A DNA stretch of 64,000 nt from NCBI GenBank assembly GCA_022453515.1, contig JAJNNY010000021.1, positions 558,001 to 622,000 of the forward strand. The letters run 5' to 3'. Position 1 is the stretch's first letter. Each line of letters starts with the position of its first letter. This document shows, one piece after another, positions 23,310-33,740 of this stretch. The position numbers and the translations under genes are program-made. Source of the stretch: Astrocystis sublimbata. Taxonomy: Eukaryota > Ascomycota > Sordariomycetes > Xylariales > Xylariaceae. The notes below the pieces were generated by a model. The model saw only the letters and a list, made by a program, of their open reading frames with translations. It did not search any database and was not told where the DNA came from.

Positions 23310-23992
23310 ATGAAGGTCTTAAGCCTCAACTTCCTGACCTGCGCGGTCAAGACCTGCAAGACCCAGACCGAGTCGTACCCGCTGCATCCCAAAGACGCCG
23401 AGCTGGCCCAGGACGACATCGATATCAACGAGGACTTCCTCGTCAACCTACTGCCGCGGATAGACTGGGCTGCGCTGTCGACGACTGCTTCGGAGGTATG
23501 TGTCTACATGGATGCGACTTGTTCACTTGTTCACTTGTTCGAAATGCAATCTCATAAGACGCTGTCGTCTCCGTTTCATCTCCTCCATGTCTGTATATAG
23601 AAAGAAAAGAGCAGTCCCAGTTCTTGATCCTTGTTGTATCCGCTTTCTATATTCTAGTCTCACAGACTCGTGTTATATGAAAACGGGCACCCACCCCCAT
23701 GGTTTCGCTTCACCCGTTTCCATGTACACATGCAGAAATACAAATATATACACACACATGCAAAGTATGAGAAGTCAGCTAACACCCACCCCAGCTCGGC
23801 TTCCCAGCCCTACCACCGACAGCGCCAACGCCCGAGGCCCTGCGCTCCGACGCCAAGACACTGAAGGACCTGCATGGCCTCCTGCTCGAGACGCAGATGG
23901 TCGAGGGCAAGCTTGTGTGCGCTGTCTGCGGCCACGAGTACGCCGTGCGCGAGGGCATCGCCAACTTCCTGCTGCCCAGTCACCTTGTCTGA
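23310..23992 (+). CDS. TRM112: Multifunctional methyltransferase activator Trm112
   Basis: Exons: 23310-23495 and 23795-23992; 127 aa. Zinc-site cysteines are in the expected places: Cys11 and Cys16 (LTCAVKTC), Cys104 and Cys107 (CAVC). The C-terminal GHEYAVREGIANFLLP is diagnostic. Trm112 is the obligate partner that stabilises several methyltransferases acting on tRNA, 18S rRNA and eRF1 (Trm9, Trm11, Bud23, Mtq2), linking it to the ribosome genes nearby in function only. The intron is 299 nt, unusually long for this window, and contains an octamer repeat. Confidence 0.94.
23518..23541 (+). repeat. (ACTTGTTC)3 in TRM112 intron
   Basis: Three perfect 8-mer copies within the 299-nt intron. 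Confidence 0.9.
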
Positions 23993-25137
23993 TCTCATCT
24001 CAACTGATTCGGTCTGGTCTGGTCTGGTCCGGTCTGGCATGGCCTAGTCCGGCTCTCATTCTTCCCAATCGAAGATGAGGGGGGAAAGCATGTACGGGAA
24101 GGACTAGCATTCGTATAATTGCGTTTGCGTGTGTTTCGCTGCTTGGGCGTCGGAAAGGTCACAAGACATTTTCCGTGAGATCGATATACTACGACACCTT
24201 TGGCCGGCATCTCGTTCGGGATCCCTGTGACGTATTGGATTCCCTGGGGTGTGACTAGGAAAAGGGACGGGCTAGCTGAAAGAAAAAGAAACCGAGGGAG
24301 ATCGTAGATAACGAGGTGAACCCGATTCTCCAGGCCCGCCATTGGGAGAAAAGGTAGCACGATGGATATTGCCCTGCGCCTTGAAGTGGGGGACGGCAGC
24401 GAGAGACGAACGACCTACTTTCCCCAGAGGGATGTCAGCTTAGAGGGGCGATTTGAGTATTCCCTAATCACATTATACGGGGAACAGGGAACGGAAAATT
24501 CTGGGGAGAGCACCAGATATGCTGGCGAGAGCAGCTGGCGGAAGTTAGCTATGATGAGGAGTATCCGTGGCTGTTTCTTGGTGATCTGGTCGAGAACAAA
24601 GGCATTGGGTTGCTTCTGCAAAGGCTGGGTAGGGGAAGGAAGAGGCTTGTTTCGTCCGTTCAGGATGGCATATGTGCTATCCGGCCCTAAGAGCCGAAAA
24701 GAATGCAACCAAAAGACAGGGGGAAAGCGTCATCCTCGAATTATGACAACGCTTTGTTCTATCATCCCGAAATACATGTTGTGTGTAGAGAAATTTGTAT
24801 GATTATTGATTCTAGATCTTGAGCTGCCGGTCGATCATATGCACACATTTATTCGCTTCTGCTAGAGTGATGATAACAATGAACATGATGCTTTCCCCTC
24901 CATCTCAAGCATCTAGCTTCTATGCTAACCAACCCATTATGGCCCCGAACTCCTGAGAATACAGTACTTCGTACACTTTGTTATTATTTGCTTGATGTCA
25001 TGCTCAGCACAGTCCCCTTGCCCCCCATTTTCGCCTTCTCAAACCAGTTTACGACCTAGCACTCAATAGGCTGACCGTAGATAAGGTAGTAGGGCAGGCA
25101 TGTATGAGATACGCTGAAAAAGCCATGCCATGTTCTT
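23993..25137. other. Convergent 3' spacer (TRM112 / BIG1)
   Basis: 1.15 kb. A short GGTCT-type repeat lies at 24013-24036. One 146-codon open frame (24362-24802) and an overlapping opposite one have no recognisable content, so they are left out. Nothing else seen. Confidence 0.5.
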
Positions 25138-26214
25138 CTATTGCTGCTTTTTCTGAGCCGCAGGTCCCATCTCCTTGTCGAAAGCACCGTAAGAGACCTG
25201 GAGGCTCGACAGCGCCGAGATGCCGGAATACAGGATGGACATCAGAACAATCAGCATGATCAAAGCCATGAAGATACCAGGCGTGAAGAACTGGTACTTC
25301 TCGAACAGCGGCCTGTTATCGCGCTCCTCCTTCTTTCCCTTTCTCTTGCTGTGGACGTCCCTCTTAAGCTCCTGGTCGTGGTGGTGGTGGCCGGCGCTGC
25401 TGCTATCGGCGAACTCGGCCGTGTATGTCTGGGGCTTCTCGGTCCGAGCCCCGCCAGCGTAAATGACAGTGTACGAGTGGCCTGCGGAGGCCTTGTATTG
25501 GTCGAGAACTAAGCCCAGTTCATTGTCTGCATGGGTTGTTGTCACTGGTTAGCTTCCCTTTTTCTCCAAAAATAACAGAATGGACGTCGATCCCTCCTCC
25601 TGTGTGTGTGTATCTACACTGGGCTACGCCGGTTATAAAGAGACAATATTGCTAACCATTCTTCGTCAGCGTCTTTGCGCTTTCAGCAGCAGACGACGGC
25701 ACAGGCGACAGCTCGATGAGGTCGACGGCGGAGCGCGGCAGCTCGCACGTGTCGCGGATGTAGGCGGCGATGGACCTAAGATCGAACTCGCCGGCGACCT
25801 CGGCGACGCTGTAGCGGCTGGCGGCGCGGCCGAGGGAGTCGCTTAGCTCGGGCACGGCGGCCTTGGAGGCCAGGTGGGCGGCGTTCAGGTTCGGCTGCGA
25901 CACGAGCAGATAATGGTTCGTCGGGCACGAGGCGAGCAGCTGCTTCGTGGCTTCGATGACCTTGGTGCTGGACTGCAGCTGGTCTTGGCTTATTGAGTCT
26001 TGGCTGAGTCTATGATAACATCCCTTGTTAGCTAGCCATGCTGAGTTCGGCCCCGACGGTGTTTCATAGCCGACGGAATGGCGACGGAGATGGTGATGGT
26101 GATGGTGACGGCTGCGTACTTGGCTGTCGAGAACAGGAGAAAGGGCGATGAATCGGAGAAGCCATGCGCCGACGCGCAGAGGCCTGTGATGGCCGCGGCT
26201 ACCGACAGACGCAT
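25138..26214 (-). CDS. BIG1: BIG1 / Voa1 family ER membrane protein
   Basis: Exons on the minus strand: 26120-26214, 25657-26009, 25138-25526; 278 aa. Signal peptide MRLSVAAAITGLCASAHG, a lumenal domain of about 200 residues, a basic/His-rich linker, then one C-terminal membrane segment in the block FFTPGIFMALIMLIVLMSIL followed by SGISALSSLQVSYGAFDKEMG. That last block is the hallmark of the V-ATPase assembly factor Voa1/Ac45-related family, including yeast Big1. Big1 is an ER protein needed for beta-1,6-glucan in the cell wall; Voa1 assists V0 assembly. Which of the two roles applies cannot be decided from sequence. The C-terminal KKQQ end may act as a weak ER-retrieval signal. Confidence 0.88.
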
Positions 26215-27639
26215 CGTGTTCGCTCTAGATTCGGAATTCGACTGGTCTGTATGGCTATTCGACGTCTGCTCGATTTGATGAAGGGGGTATATTGTCCCCA
26301 GATGATGAGTAGAGTGCGGGCTTGGAAGTTGAGGTTCAGTTGTTAGCTAGGACCCAGGCATGCAGGTAGGCCAGCTCGGCCAGGTACGCGCAGTTGATGC
26401 AATCCCCTGCAGCTCTGTGATACCGAGGTACCTATGTACATGTACCTAGCCTTCCTAAACTTCCGAATCGGGAATGGCCTAGGTACGCTCTTTCATGGCC
26501 TGCCAGGTGGTGCCTCCAGCAGCCATGAACAAAACTTTGCATATTTCATAATACACCCTTGAGGCGTTTGGTAATTGCACTACTAGAACTTATAAAAGCC
26601 GTTTCAGGCTTTTGAAGTTCCAACTTGGAACCATTGCAAATTTCGAGGTCAAGGTAAACTGACCCATTTCAGCAGTTATCAAGCATTATAAATAGAACGG
26701 CCCGTTTGAGCGACTTCCTAGGAAGCCGCTCAAATACCTAAGTGATCTCAGTACGACCAAAACCTGGGCATCCCCTAGTTTGCATCGTCCAACATGCTAG
26801 ATATGGTAGACGCGCGTAGCTTTCGTTGTTAATATCACGTTAGTCGATGCATAACCGCCATTTGATCACTGCGGATAGCTAGGTTTCCCAGTAAGAAAGC
26901 ACATAGGCACCTGGTTGATCATATTCTCTCCATTGGGTCAGGGGACAGGGGCGGCATGTAGAAGAGGTTCGATTCGGATGGAGGGGACGTTATGAGACGC
27001 GGGTGCTGAAACAATTTTGAAGATATCTCGAGGGAATGTAGAAAAAAGCACAAACACGGTAGGTTGAAGATATGGGTGCTTGATTAGAACAAGTTGATGG
27101 TAACTGATGTTTCTCACTCGCCTCACAAACCTACCGTAGGGCGGCAGAGGAGTTTCTCTCATAGTTGACAGATAAGCTGGATCTTATACTATGGTCCCAC
27201 GTATACCATCGTCCAGCTTATACCAGCTTGGTCTATCACGTTTCGTTTGGAGGTTGTTATTCTAGTTATTCTAATTAGCCCAACCTCTATGTTAATAAAT
27301 TATAATAATATTACCAGACGGAAATGCCTTGGTTTTTAACAGTTTTTCCGCCGTGGTTTCTAAATGCATCCGTTTCTCGCCCGCCAGAACCATTATACTT
27401 CAATCTGATCCAATATAGTATGTGCCTGTTAGTAGATACGACATGGGATCCGTACTTGGTTATGCTGTTAGTCGAGATAGACCCCAACAACATGAAAAGT
27501 ATTGTAACAGGCTACCTAACAGCTCCGTGAGAACACCCCCTGGCGCTCCACGGTAGTAGCAATAAACTGCCCTGGCCTGGCATTGTCTCTGACTACCGAA
27601 TATTGACATCAACACTTCCTCCACCGCCGACTTTCACTC
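26215..27639. other. Divergent intergenic region (BIG1 / SDR)
   Basis: 1.4 kb. A strongly AT-rich island at about 27230-27315 (TAATAAATTATAATAATATT-type) may be an eroded element. TACCTA words around 26428-26450. No gene recognised. Confidence 0.5.
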
Positions 27640-28669
27640 ATGGCTCCCAAAATCGTCTTGATTACCGGCTGTTCCGCCGGCGGCATAGGCGCCGCTCTGG
27701 CCACCACTCTAGCCACGCACGGCCATTTCGTTATCGCGACCGCCAGGAACACCTCCAAGGTTCCTGCCGAGCTATCTAGCCGGCCTAATGTCCAAGTCAT
27801 CCCCCTCGATGTGTCGTCGACGTCTTCGGTTGCCGACGCCGCCAAAGCAGTGATTGGGGGTCAACGCGGCCTTGACGTGCTAGTCAACAACGCCGGTAGT
27901 GGCTATGCCATGCCCATCCTCGACATCGATGTAGAGAAGGCAAAAGAGGTCTATGAGACCAATGTCTGGGGCCCTATACGGACTGTCCAAGGCTTTTCTG
28001 ACCTCCTAATCAAGAGCCGCGGTCGTGTCGTCAACATCAGCACCGTCGGTTCCGTGCTTCCCTTGCCCTGGATCTGTAGGCGACCCGCCCTTCCCTCCGG
28101 CGTTTATAAGAAGGCATAATGCCGCAGCTAATACATTCGCGTCCGCGACAATGATCAGCCACATATAGCGCTTCCAAGGCAGCAATGACGCTGCAATCCG
28201 AGGCTCTGCGCTTCGAACTCGAACCCTTCGGCGTCAGCGTTGTGACCATCATGGCCGGCATCATAGACTCCAACTTCCACGCCAACGACCCAGGTGCTAG
28301 AATAAAGCTGCCTGCAAGATCGCACTATTCATCCATATCTGACGTTATAGCTGGCTGGGCCACGGGTAGGTCCAAACCTCCCGGAATCACGGCCGATGCC
28401 TTCTCGGAGCAAATACTGGATGACGTTGTCGGTCTGGGGAAGGGCAGCGTGATGTGGAGAGGTCCCAACGCCGGCTCTGTTAAGATTGCTAAATGGTTGA
28501 TGCCGGCCTCAATGCTGGTGAGGACTCCCGTGGTCCCCTTGGCATGCTGCTGATGTCCCATAAGATCCCTTACTAACACGCAGCGTGATAATAGGACAAC
28601 GCCATGCGGAAAGGACAGGGGCTAGAGGACCTTAAGAGAAAGGAATTAGTAAAAGGGGATCGGAATTAA
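27640..28669 (+). CDS. Short-chain dehydrogenase/reductase, Ayr1-like
   Basis: Exons: 27640-28075, 28159-28517, 28595-28669; 289 aa. The cofactor motif is TGCSAGGIG (residues 9-17), then NNAG, and the catalytic Tyr148/Lys152 in YSASK, created only after removal of intron 1 (ATC-T|GTAGGC...GATCAG|CC). The sequence around it (LPLPWISTYSASKAAMT) fits the classical SDR group of NADPH-dependent 1-acyldihydroxyacetone-phosphate reductases, which make lysophosphatidic acid at lipid droplets/ER; many fungal paralogues have unknown substrates. For the last intron I chose the second AG (28594), giving MLDNAMRKGQGLEDLKRK; the first AG (28583) would give a shorter, less family-like tail. It stands alone beside an AT-rich block. 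Confidence 0.87.
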
Positions 28670-30508
28670 TGCTTAGACATCTCTTGTACTATCAAAGTGC
28701 CGTCTTCACAAATCGAATCAGTAGCTTCATGAATCAATTTTCGTCAAAGGACTCGTATCAGTCTCGGCAAAGAATGCCATGCCGCTACAAAATCACTGTG
28801 CACTTACCTAGGTAGTTACACGTAGTTTCTTTAGCTTAGGCTTGACGGCTAGTTCAGCCCCGTCGCCCACACTCTCCACTGCCACCCACATACAAGTAAC
28901 TATCGACTATCACACCCTCTGGCATTGTCATCAGTAGGTATGTTGCTAAGATCTGATGCTACGCATAAATTTTGCCATATTTTAAGTATCTGTCTGCCGC
29001 ACTTTTGTATCGAGATAATTGATCACATACCTCGAGTAGGTATATATCTCACACACTAGCGGAACAGCCTCCTATATATCAGAGATAGGCGTCAAAGCAA
29101 GAATGATCGCGGGTATATTTTCAAATTCTCGCCTTGATCAAATCCCTTTTTCACGGCATTGCTCCTGCTTTAATTCCATGGTCTGCAAATGCAGCGTGCT
29201 TGAGGCGCAACACTCTCTCAAATCGGCATTTATTGCCGTCAGGACAGCCCCTGGTCATGTCACCCATTGCCAGCTAAAATCACTTATATGAATGTTAACG
29301 GCTGTGCATTGCGGGCTAATTATCTAGACATCATTTTTTGGTCTTTTTGAAATTACCACTTTTTTTTTTCTGAATTTGAGTACAGACATGTCTCAAGTGA
29401 TATATTCAAACTTGAGACAACTCATTTCCTTATTCCAATATGGACACAGCACAGTCCGATAAACCACCCACCAAATATGAGCTTCAAGCTTCGGAGGCAC
29501 TTAGATATCGTCACATCTTGCGATAGATTCTGTGTATCAAGAACATAGCCGAGGGTTCTTCTAGACACGGGAGCTCAAGCGCGCTAGATCACATCACGGA
29601 CCGTCAAAACGTCGTTGAAGATACCAACAAGGTTAAAAAGACACCCATTAGTTGACGCTTCAGGTCACAAACAAAGAGTCACGCTTAACACCACTGAAGT
29701 ATGGTTCACTAACTATGTCCAAAGCCTTATATGGACCTGTGTAAAACTTCTAGCTAACTTCTACAAGCTTCAATGTTACGGAATGAAGTACACAATCATT
29801 CATAGGGTAGGTTCGGCCCGAGTCTACGAGAGACAGTGGAGCGTATCACTTTCAAAGCTGGATAATTATAACTAGGCACACCTGCCGACCTTACGATAGT
29901 TATCACTTCCTCTTCAATTTAATCACTTTGTCTATAACGGGCTTAGTCTTAATACTATCATACGTATACTAATAGTACTAGTACTAGGTAGTTCCTACCT
30001 AAGCGGTAAGTAGTAGTACTTGATCGGGTTCTTCCCTATCTGCATAAGATAATGCAAAAATGCATAAGGGCGGCTGTAGTTGATGTCAGCCTCAGCAGCC
30101 ACATCCATTGATAGACTGCCCTGAGACCCACATATGAGCCTGAGCATCTAGTAGCACCTAGCCGTGCTAGCGTCGAGTCCTCAAAGTCTACCCCAGATTT
30201 GGTTAGACGGGAACCGACTGCGTTCTCAGTATTATTTCTCGGTTTATTACAACGTAGAGGTGAACATGTGTTGAACTTTTTCATTTTTATCAGATCCATC
30301 AGCACCGGCAGCTGCATGATGTCCCTTCGAATTAAAAAACATTAATACTCAAATCGTCCGCACGTACCTGTCAGTCTATTTATTTCATGCAACTAGAATC
30401 CAGTCGCGATCTCGAACCGCAGCAAAAAAACCGCGAACAACATCGTCAATATTGCACACAACCAGCACAACTCAAAATCAGAGGAGTAGAGGCCGACCCA
30501 CAACCATA
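28670..30508. other. AT-rich gene-poor block, possible decayed repeat
   Basis: 1.8 kb with markedly lower GC than its flanks and many TA steps (for example 29945-30025). No intact gene, terminal repeat or transposase was recognised. Open frames up to 86 codons are probably chance. The composition would fit an old repeat mutated by RIP, but this needs counting. Confidence 0.4.
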
Positions 30509-31307
30509 ATGTTCGCCCGTCCGCGCCCCAAGAAGCTTCCAGTGGCCCCGTCCAAGAAACGCAAGCGAAACCACGCCATCGAGGAGATCAAGTTTGACAA
30601 TGATGCGCGCGTCGAGTATCTGTCGGGATTTCACAAGCGCAAGGTCCAACGGATCAAGCACGCCCAGGAGCAGGCCGCGAAGCAGGCGCGGGAGGATAGG
30701 ATTGCTTCCAGGAAGCAGGTATGCATCTCAGAGCCCCAAATCTGCCCCCGAAGTTCGAATTGAGTCGACTAGAGTTCGACTCGTGTCATATTTTTAACAT
30801 GTTGCGGGACAATGAGCTGACCGACTGTGTAAAAAATAGATCCGTGACGATCGGAAACGAGAAGTCGAGGAGCACGTCCAGAACGTCCACACCGCGCTGA
30901 AACAAGCTGCTGAAGCGGGCTACATAGATGTTGAGGGAGAAGGGAACGGCGGCTCAGACGATGACTCGGCAAAGGAATGGGGCGGCATCCAGGACGAGCC
31001 TGTAGATCACGAAGAGGAGTACATTGACGAGGACCGCTACACAACTGTCACTGTCGAATCTGTCAGTGTGTCCAAGGACGGTTTGACTAGCTCGCGGCCC
31101 GACGACGAAGACTCAGAGGAGGGTCCAGACGTTGCAGACGGGGACGGGGACAAGAAGCATGACGAAGTGCAAGCAGAGACTAGGCATGGAAAGGACCGGC
31201 ATGCGACGAAGAAGAAAAAGAAGTTCAGGTATGAGACGAAGCTGGAGAGGCAGATTACGAATATCAAGCAGAAAGCCAAGAACAATAAGAGAAGGTCTAA
31301 GGACTAA
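30509..31307 (+). CDS. RRP17: Ribosomal RNA processing protein 17 / Nol12 family
   Basis: Exons: 30509-30718 and 30840-31307; 225 aa. The N-terminal block reads EIKFDNDARVEYLSGFHKRK followed by a long Lys/Arg/Glu helix (RIKHAQEQAAKQAREDRIASRKQ-IRDDRKREVEEHV), the Nol12 signature. The middle is acidic and the C-terminal end (FRYETKLERQITNIKQKAK) is conserved in this family. Rrp17 is a nucleolar 5'-3' exonuclease-type factor for 5' end maturation of 5.8S and 25S rRNA. The intron is 121 nt with branch GCTGACC. Convergent with tropomyosin, with 389 bp between stops. Confidence 0.92.
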
Positions 31308-31696
31308 AGGTTTTGACCAATAATCGTTTCCGAGCTGTCCTTCTACGGGCGTGCTTTGTACATGGCGATAGTTGACGTTGCGATGTTGCGTGGGCTTAAC
31401 ATAGGTGATGCTGCTCGACCAAAAGGTCTTGCCGGCACATTTGCCTCTGCTCACTCGGTGGAAATCTTGTCCTTCTACCATTCCTCAGTACTACTTCCTC
31501 CGACAAGACTAAAGCATGGGCTAGCAAGTCGATCAACTGCACAGCAATCCCTACAGTTATGTCGATGTAACAGATAATAGGGGGGAAACGAAACATATAG
31601 CCACACATCCCGCCGTCAGTAGCCTGTCCCCAATCCCGACTTTCCCTCCCAAGCCGTTCTCTAGGTGGTGTGATTTGGGTAGATCGGGGTGGGTAT
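31308..31696. other. Convergent 3' spacer (RRP17 / tropomyosin)
   Basis: 389 bp; holds both 3' UTRs. Nothing further seen. Confidence 0.5.
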
Positions 31697-32465
31697 CTAG
31701 ATGTTGCCGATCTCTTGCTGGAGGTCGTCCAGCTCCTTCTGGAGAGTTGAGTGTTTCTTGGCCATGTCCTCGTACTTGGTTTCCCAGTTGTCGCGCTCGT
31801 TCTCGAGGGCTTGTACCTTGCGTTCGAAGTGACCGGCTTTTACGTCAGTTTGGCGAAGCCTAAGCAGCCGTCGTTAGTACTCCGGTGTTTCTGCCAAACG
31901 ACGTATGGGTGGCTACTTACTTCTCATTTGTCTCACGAAGTGTCTTGTCTGCTTGCTCGGCCTCCTCCTCGAGCAGCTGCAGTCTTCGTTGTAGGGTCTC
32001 GTTGTGCGTACCATGTTGCTGGCTCTCATCGGCCGACTTCTTCAGCTCCTTGACGGACGAGTCCATCTTCTCGTTCTCGGATTCGAGAAGGCCGTTCTTG
32101 TGGGTAAGGGAGGTGATCTCTTGCTCCTTGGCCAAGTTCTCCTGCTCGAGAGTCTTGATCCTGGCCTGCAGCTCCTCCACTTTGGCGGCGGACTCGTCGG
32201 CTTCTAGACGAAGCTGGTTCATGCGCTGGTAAGACGGCCGTAGTTAGCATGCGTGGTCGTGCAGGGGACTTGTCATCTTAAGCCAGCGGAAACGAAGGAC
32301 GCAGAGCTGGCTGGCTGTCGGTGTCTAGATGCAAGGTATGCGCAAATAGGCTGCTGCTGTGCAGATGCTTGTTGTTGGGTGTGTTGGTGCTGGTGGGAAG
32401 CTGGCGATGGTGGGGTAGAAAGGGGGAGCGGGTTTTTGGTAGCTCACCTCCTTGATGCGATCCAT
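31697..32465 (-). CDS. TPM1: Tropomyosin (Cdc8/Tpm1-like)
   Basis: Exons on the minus strand: 32448-32465, 31921-32225, 31697-31859; 161 aa, the usual fungal length. The first exon is only 18 nt (MDRIKE), followed by a 222-nt intron; then RMNQLRLEADESAAKVEELQ. The whole protein is a heptad coiled coil, with the conserved central RLQLLEEEAEQADKTLRETN and C-terminal HFERKVQALENERD, ending EIGNI. It binds and stabilises formin-made actin cables and the contractile ring. The last intron has a perfect TACTAAC branch. No internal stop or frame break. Confidence 0.95.
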
Positions 32466-33740
32466 GGCTGCGTGTTTGATTTTAGGTATGTGGCCGGGTA
32501 GGTAGTTTGATTACAGCGAGAAAACAAGCTTGGAGGAGGAAGGTGAAGGTGAGAGGCGGACGGCGGGTGGAATTGCGTAGAAGAGGTTTGAAGGCAGTCG
32601 GTTGGCTTTGGTTGGTTTGGTTGGGCAGAACGCAAGCAGGCGAGGGTGGTAGAGGTAATAAAGGAAGGGACAACCAGCTGCAGCCTGTACCTAGCCTGTA
32701 GCCTGTAGTCTGTACCTAGAAGGTAGCCTGTGAGGTTTGCTGGCCCGGGTCCAACTGGATCAAACTGGGTTGAGGGTTGGATCAATCGGATTGGCGTGGA
32801 ATTTCAAGTGGTAAAGAGGGGGGGTAATGGAGGTAAGGTAAGGGGCATGTCACCCGCAAGTGCCAGTTGCCCCGCCTTGCCAGGCCCGTCACCTCCCCCA
32901 CCAGGTTTAGGTGCTGCTTAGGGGCCGAGGGGGGCGAGGGGGCTCTGCTGAGTCTGCGAGCGGTCGGGTACTGATAAACCCTAGGTAGCAGTGACTGCTG
33001 CGTCCAGTCAAGCAGGCACTACCGACTCAGGTGCTTACCTAACCTACGTACCTACCTGGTACCTACTATGTGCTGTCCTGACAAGCTGCGCATAAATGCA
33101 CATTAGGCAGCAAAAGTTGGAGTTGTTGACAAGAGCTCGCTGCCATCTGAAATCTGCCTTTCCAGACCCCTTGCTAACAGTACGCAGACGGGCATGTACG
33201 ATGGAAATGCACTGTATGGCATTACTACTCTAACACGCAAAGTTGCCATGTGCATAGAAAGACAGCGCACCGTAAGTTGGTCTGGGCCTTCCGTGCTGGT
33301 GCACTGTCCGAATGGAACCCTGTAAGGATGCGTAATGAGCACCCCTAGGTATGGGCTGCCAGGTGCCCCTCCGGATTGGTTGCACCCCTACCTACATATG
33401 TACCTAAGTACCTTCCCTCGCCTACCGCGAAAAGGCGTCGAGTTGCCCGGCAACTCCACCAAAGCTTATTTGGAAAGTAATTAAACAACCCAAGCGTGTA
33501 AGCTCCCAGCTCCGTCACGCACCCAATCCATTCCATCTTTGGTGCACCCTCAATCAAGAAGACCCATAGCAACCACAGAATCAAATACGCCATCAAAAGT
33601 CCAATCATCGCTGGAACATTATCAGCTGAAATTGGCTGACCAACACATTTACCCACCAAGTTTACTCCGGCGCGGACACGGACGTCGGCTGACCGAGACT
33701 TGGACCATCGAGAGCAGCACCCGCAACTGCACCTCACCAC
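32466..33740. promoter_or_regulatory. Divergent intergenic region (tropomyosin / securin)
   Basis: 1.27 kb between divergent starts; holds both promoters. GGTTTGGTTGG-type short repeats lie upstream of tropomyosin (about 32600-32630), and TACCTA words at 33030-33066. No gene recognised. Confidence 0.5.

Noticed and set aside
24362..24802. 146-codon frame between TRM112 and BIG1
   Set aside because: Convergent 3' spacer, an opposite frame overlaps it, no domain features.
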